Shown in pieces: positions 62,056-64,000 of a stretch of 64,000 nt of DNA. The DNA comes from Pseudomonas sp. GGS8 (GTDB taxonomy: Bacteria > Pseudomonadota > Gammaproteobacteria > Pseudomonadales > Pseudomonadaceae): NCBI RefSeq assembly GCF_024168645.1, contig NZ_JALJWF010000001.1:2347001-2411000 (forward strand). Reading direction: 5' to 3'. The notes under the pieces are model-generated. The model did not search any database and was not told where the DNA came from. It saw only the letters and a program-made list of their open reading frames with translations. The stretch's first letter is position 1, and every line of letters starts with the position of its first letter. A program made the translations under genes and the position numbers.

Positions 62056-64000
62056 ATGACACGGATCGCCACGCCCATCAGCGATATCAAGGAACATTAC
62101 GACGTGATCGTCATTGGCTCCGGCTACGGCGGCGGGATCGCGGCGTCGCGCCTGTCCCGGGCTGGCAGGCGGGTATGCCTGCTGGAGCGAGGCCGGGAAA
62201 TCCAGCCCGGTGAATACCCCAATACGATGCTGGCGGCCACCGAAGAGCTGCAAGTGCATGACCCGGACGGGCACATCGGTTCGCGCACCGGGTTGTTCGA
62301 CCTGCACGTCAACGCCCAGCAGAACGTAGTGGTCGGTTGCGGCCTGGGCGGCACCTCACTGATCAATGCCAACGTCGCGCTGGAACCGGAGCCCGGTGTG
62401 TTCGACGACCCGCGCTGGCCGCTGGCGGTGCGTGAACATCGCGACACACTGCTCAAGGACGGTTACGCCCGGGCTCGGGAGATGCTCAAGCCCAATCCCT
62501 ATCCGAAAACTGCTCCGACCCTGCCCAAACTCGAGGCTAACCAGAAGTCCGCCGACTACCTCAAGCAAGGCGCGCACTTCTACAAGCCGCCGATCAATGT
62601 GACCTTCGACAAACTGCCGAACAACCTCAACCACGTCGGCGTCGAGCAGTTGCCGTGCAACCACTGCGGCGACTGCGTTTCGGGCTGTAACAACAAGGCC
62701 AAGAACACCACGTTGATGAATTACCTGCCGGATGCCAGCAACCACGGCGCAGAAATTTTCTGCCAGGCCGAGGTCCGGCATCTGGAGCGCGACGGCGATG
62801 GCTGGATCGTGCACTTCCAATACCTGGACAGCGGTCGCGAGAAATTCTCCGCGCCGACCCTGTTCGTCAAGGCGGACATCGTGGTGGTGTCGGCCGGCAC
62901 TCTGGGCTCCACCGAAATCCTCCTGCGCTCTCGGGACAAAGGCCTGTCGACGTCCAATCAGCTCGGCGAAAACATGAGCGGCAACGGCGACATCCTCGGT
63001 TTTGGCCACAACTGCGATGAAACGATCAACGGCATCGGTTTCGGCGCCCATCCGGCCAAGGAAATGAAACCGGTCGGCCCGTGCATCACCTCAATCATCG
63101 ACATGCGCACCGAAGGCGACTGGCGCAGCCGCATGGTCATCGAAGAAGGCTCGATCCCCGGCGCGCTGGGCCGGCCCATGGTGCCGAGCATGGCCACATT
63201 CGCCGGGTTGATCGGCAAACCCACCGATGACAGCTTCACCGGCAAGCTCAAGTACGCCGAGCGCGAAACCGAAAGCTTCCTGCGCGGCCCGTATCACGGC
63301 GCCCTGCACAACATGCAGACCTACCTGATCATGAGCCACGACGATGGCAAGGGCCGCATGGTGCTCGACAGCAAGGATCAGTTGCGCATCGACTGGCCGG
63401 GCGTTGGCGAGCAGGAAAACGTCAAGATCGGCAACGAGCGCCTGCACCAGAGCACCAAGGCCTTGGGCGGGATCTGGGTCGAAAACCCGATCTGGACCGA
63501 GTTGCTCAAGCACAGCATCGTTTCCGTGCACCCATTGGGCGGTTGTGTGATGGGCGAGGATGCGACGCAAGGGGTGGTCAACCACAAGGGCCAGGTGTTC
63601 AGCGGCGCCAGTGGCACCGATGTCTATGCCGGATTGTACGTCGCCGACGGCGCGGTGATCCCGACCTCCCTGGCGGTCAATCCGTTGCTGACCATCTCCG
63701 CCGTGAGCGAGCGCAACATGGGCCTGCTGGCCGCCGATCGCGGGTGGCACATCGACTACACGCTGCCCTCGGCACCGCGTAAACCGGTGGCGGCGCCGAC
63801 CCTCGGCGTGCAGTTCACCGAAACCATGAAGGGCTATTTCTCCAAAGAATTCACCCAGCCGCAGGGCACCGATCTCAAACTTTACGAAGCGGCGGCCAAA
63901 CGCGGCAAGTCGGATAACTCGCCGATCGAGTTCACCCTGACCATCACCGCCAACGACCTCAACCGCATGATCAAGGAGCCGGAACATGCCGCAACGCTGG
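62056..64000 (+). CDS. GMC-family oxidoreductase, cholesterol-oxidase-like (3' end off window)
   Basis: At least 648 codons, open to the window end. The FAD motif is DVIVIGSGYGGGIAASRLSRAG, then GCGLGGTSLINANVALEP (GMC signature 1), and near residue 495 VHPLGGCVMGEDA with the catalytic His, followed by YVADGAVIPTSLAVNPLLTISAVSERN. A cysteine cluster C201-x2-C204-x2-C207-x3-C211 (CNHCGDCVSGC) sits in the insert typical of this subfamily. After the usual end (about 560) the frame continues into a further domain (TETMKGYFSKEFTQ...). The substrate is probably an alcohol or sterol-like compound. GAGAGGA eight bases upstream supports the ATG at 62056. Confidence 0.88.
   Translation, partial: MTRIATPISDIKEHYDVIVIGSGYGGGIAASRLSRAGRRVCLLERGREIQPGEYPNTMLAATEELQVHDPDGHIGSRTGLFDLHVNAQQNVVVGCGLGGTSLINANVALEPEPGVFDDPRWPLAVREHRDTLLKDGYARAREMLKPNPYPKTAPTLPKLEANQKSADYLKQGAHFYKPPINVTFDKLPNNLNHVGVEQLPCNHCGDCVSGCNNKAKNTTLMNYLPDASNHGAEIFCQAEVRHLERDGDGWIVHFQYLDSGREKFSAPTLFVKADIVVVSAGTLGSTEILLRSRDKGLSTSNQLGENMSGNGDILGFGHNCDETINGIGFGAHPAKEMKPVGPCITSIIDMRTEGDWRSRMVIEEGSIPGALGRPMVPSMATFAGLIGKPTDDSFTGKLKYAERETESFLRGPYHGALHNMQTYLIMSHDDGKGRMVLDSKDQLRIDWPGVGEQENVKIGNERLHQSTKALGGIWVENPIWTELLKHSIVSVHPLGGCVMGEDATQGVVNHKGQVFSGASGTDVYAGLYVADGAVIPTSLAVNPLLTISAVSERNMGLLAADRGWHIDYTLPSAPRKPVAAPTLGVQFTETMKGYFSKEFTQPQGTDLKLYEAAAKRGKSDNSPIEFTLTITANDLNRMIKEPEHAATL

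Overview
The window looks like chromosomal DNA of a Pseudomonas of the fluorescens group. Nearly every gene is recognisable as a Pseudomonas family member, codon use is GC-rich, and gene borders carry many Pseudomonas-type REP palindromes (about 18 elements in two families). The order betI-B-A / betT / cbcVWX / sdaB / gbdR / carnitine genes / dgcAB matches the choline-betaine-carnitine region known from P. aeruginosa. No rRNA, tRNA, CRISPR array, prophage or complete insertion sequence was seen.

Region 1 (1-12.2 kb) is housekeeping: an mltA fragment, a cytochrome c'-like lipoprotein, a DUF1090 protein, DNA ligase LigB, metK with a probable SahR regulator, then the central-carbon run tktA-epd-pgk-(two small lipoproteins)-fba. 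A perfect 26-bp palindrome lies between sahR and tktA. Region 2 (12.2-15.6 kb) is accessory: a hipBA toxin-antitoxin cassette bracketed by a duplication of the fba 3' end and terminator, a DUF6124 gene preceded by a strongly structured element, and a PL7 alginate lyase. Region 3 (15.9-30.3 kb) holds unlinked genes: a REC-GGDEF-EAL protein, a YgjP-like metalloprotein, a GNAT, a periplasmic binding protein, YccS, a BaiN-like flavoprotein, DbpA, an MdtD-like exporter (with a MITE-like element at its stop codon) and a TldD/TldE-like pair.

Region 4 (30.5-60.2 kb) is one large quaternary-amine catabolic district. BetT and CbcXWV import choline, betaine and carnitine. BetA and BetB oxidise choline to glycine betaine under BetI. 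A gamma-butyrobetaine dioxygenase makes carnitine, and CdhA, CdhC and CdhB convert carnitine to glycine betaine under CdhR, with CaiX as carnitine-binding protein. DgcA, DgcB and a dedicated ETF pair demethylate dimethylglycine, and SdaB deaminates the serine formed at the end. GbdR is the pathway activator. The betaine-to-dimethylglycine step (GbcAB) and sarcosine oxidase are not in the window. The sequence shows a BetI palindrome, two tandem 21-bp-spaced AraC-type sites (cbcX/sdaB and caiX/cdhR), a sigma-54 promoter candidate before gbdR, and hairpins directly after both binding-protein genes. A toxin-antitoxin pair, a DUF3010 gene and an LprI-like gene interrupt the district.

Region 5 (60.4-64 kb) holds a GNAT gene, a 1-kb noncoding stretch with a roughly 182-bp-period array of perfect DnaA boxes, and a GMC oxidoreductase that runs off the window. 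The DnaA-box array, a dipeptidase homologue that has lost three metal ligands, the hipBA duplication and the structured element before the DUF6124 gene are the observations most worth following up.
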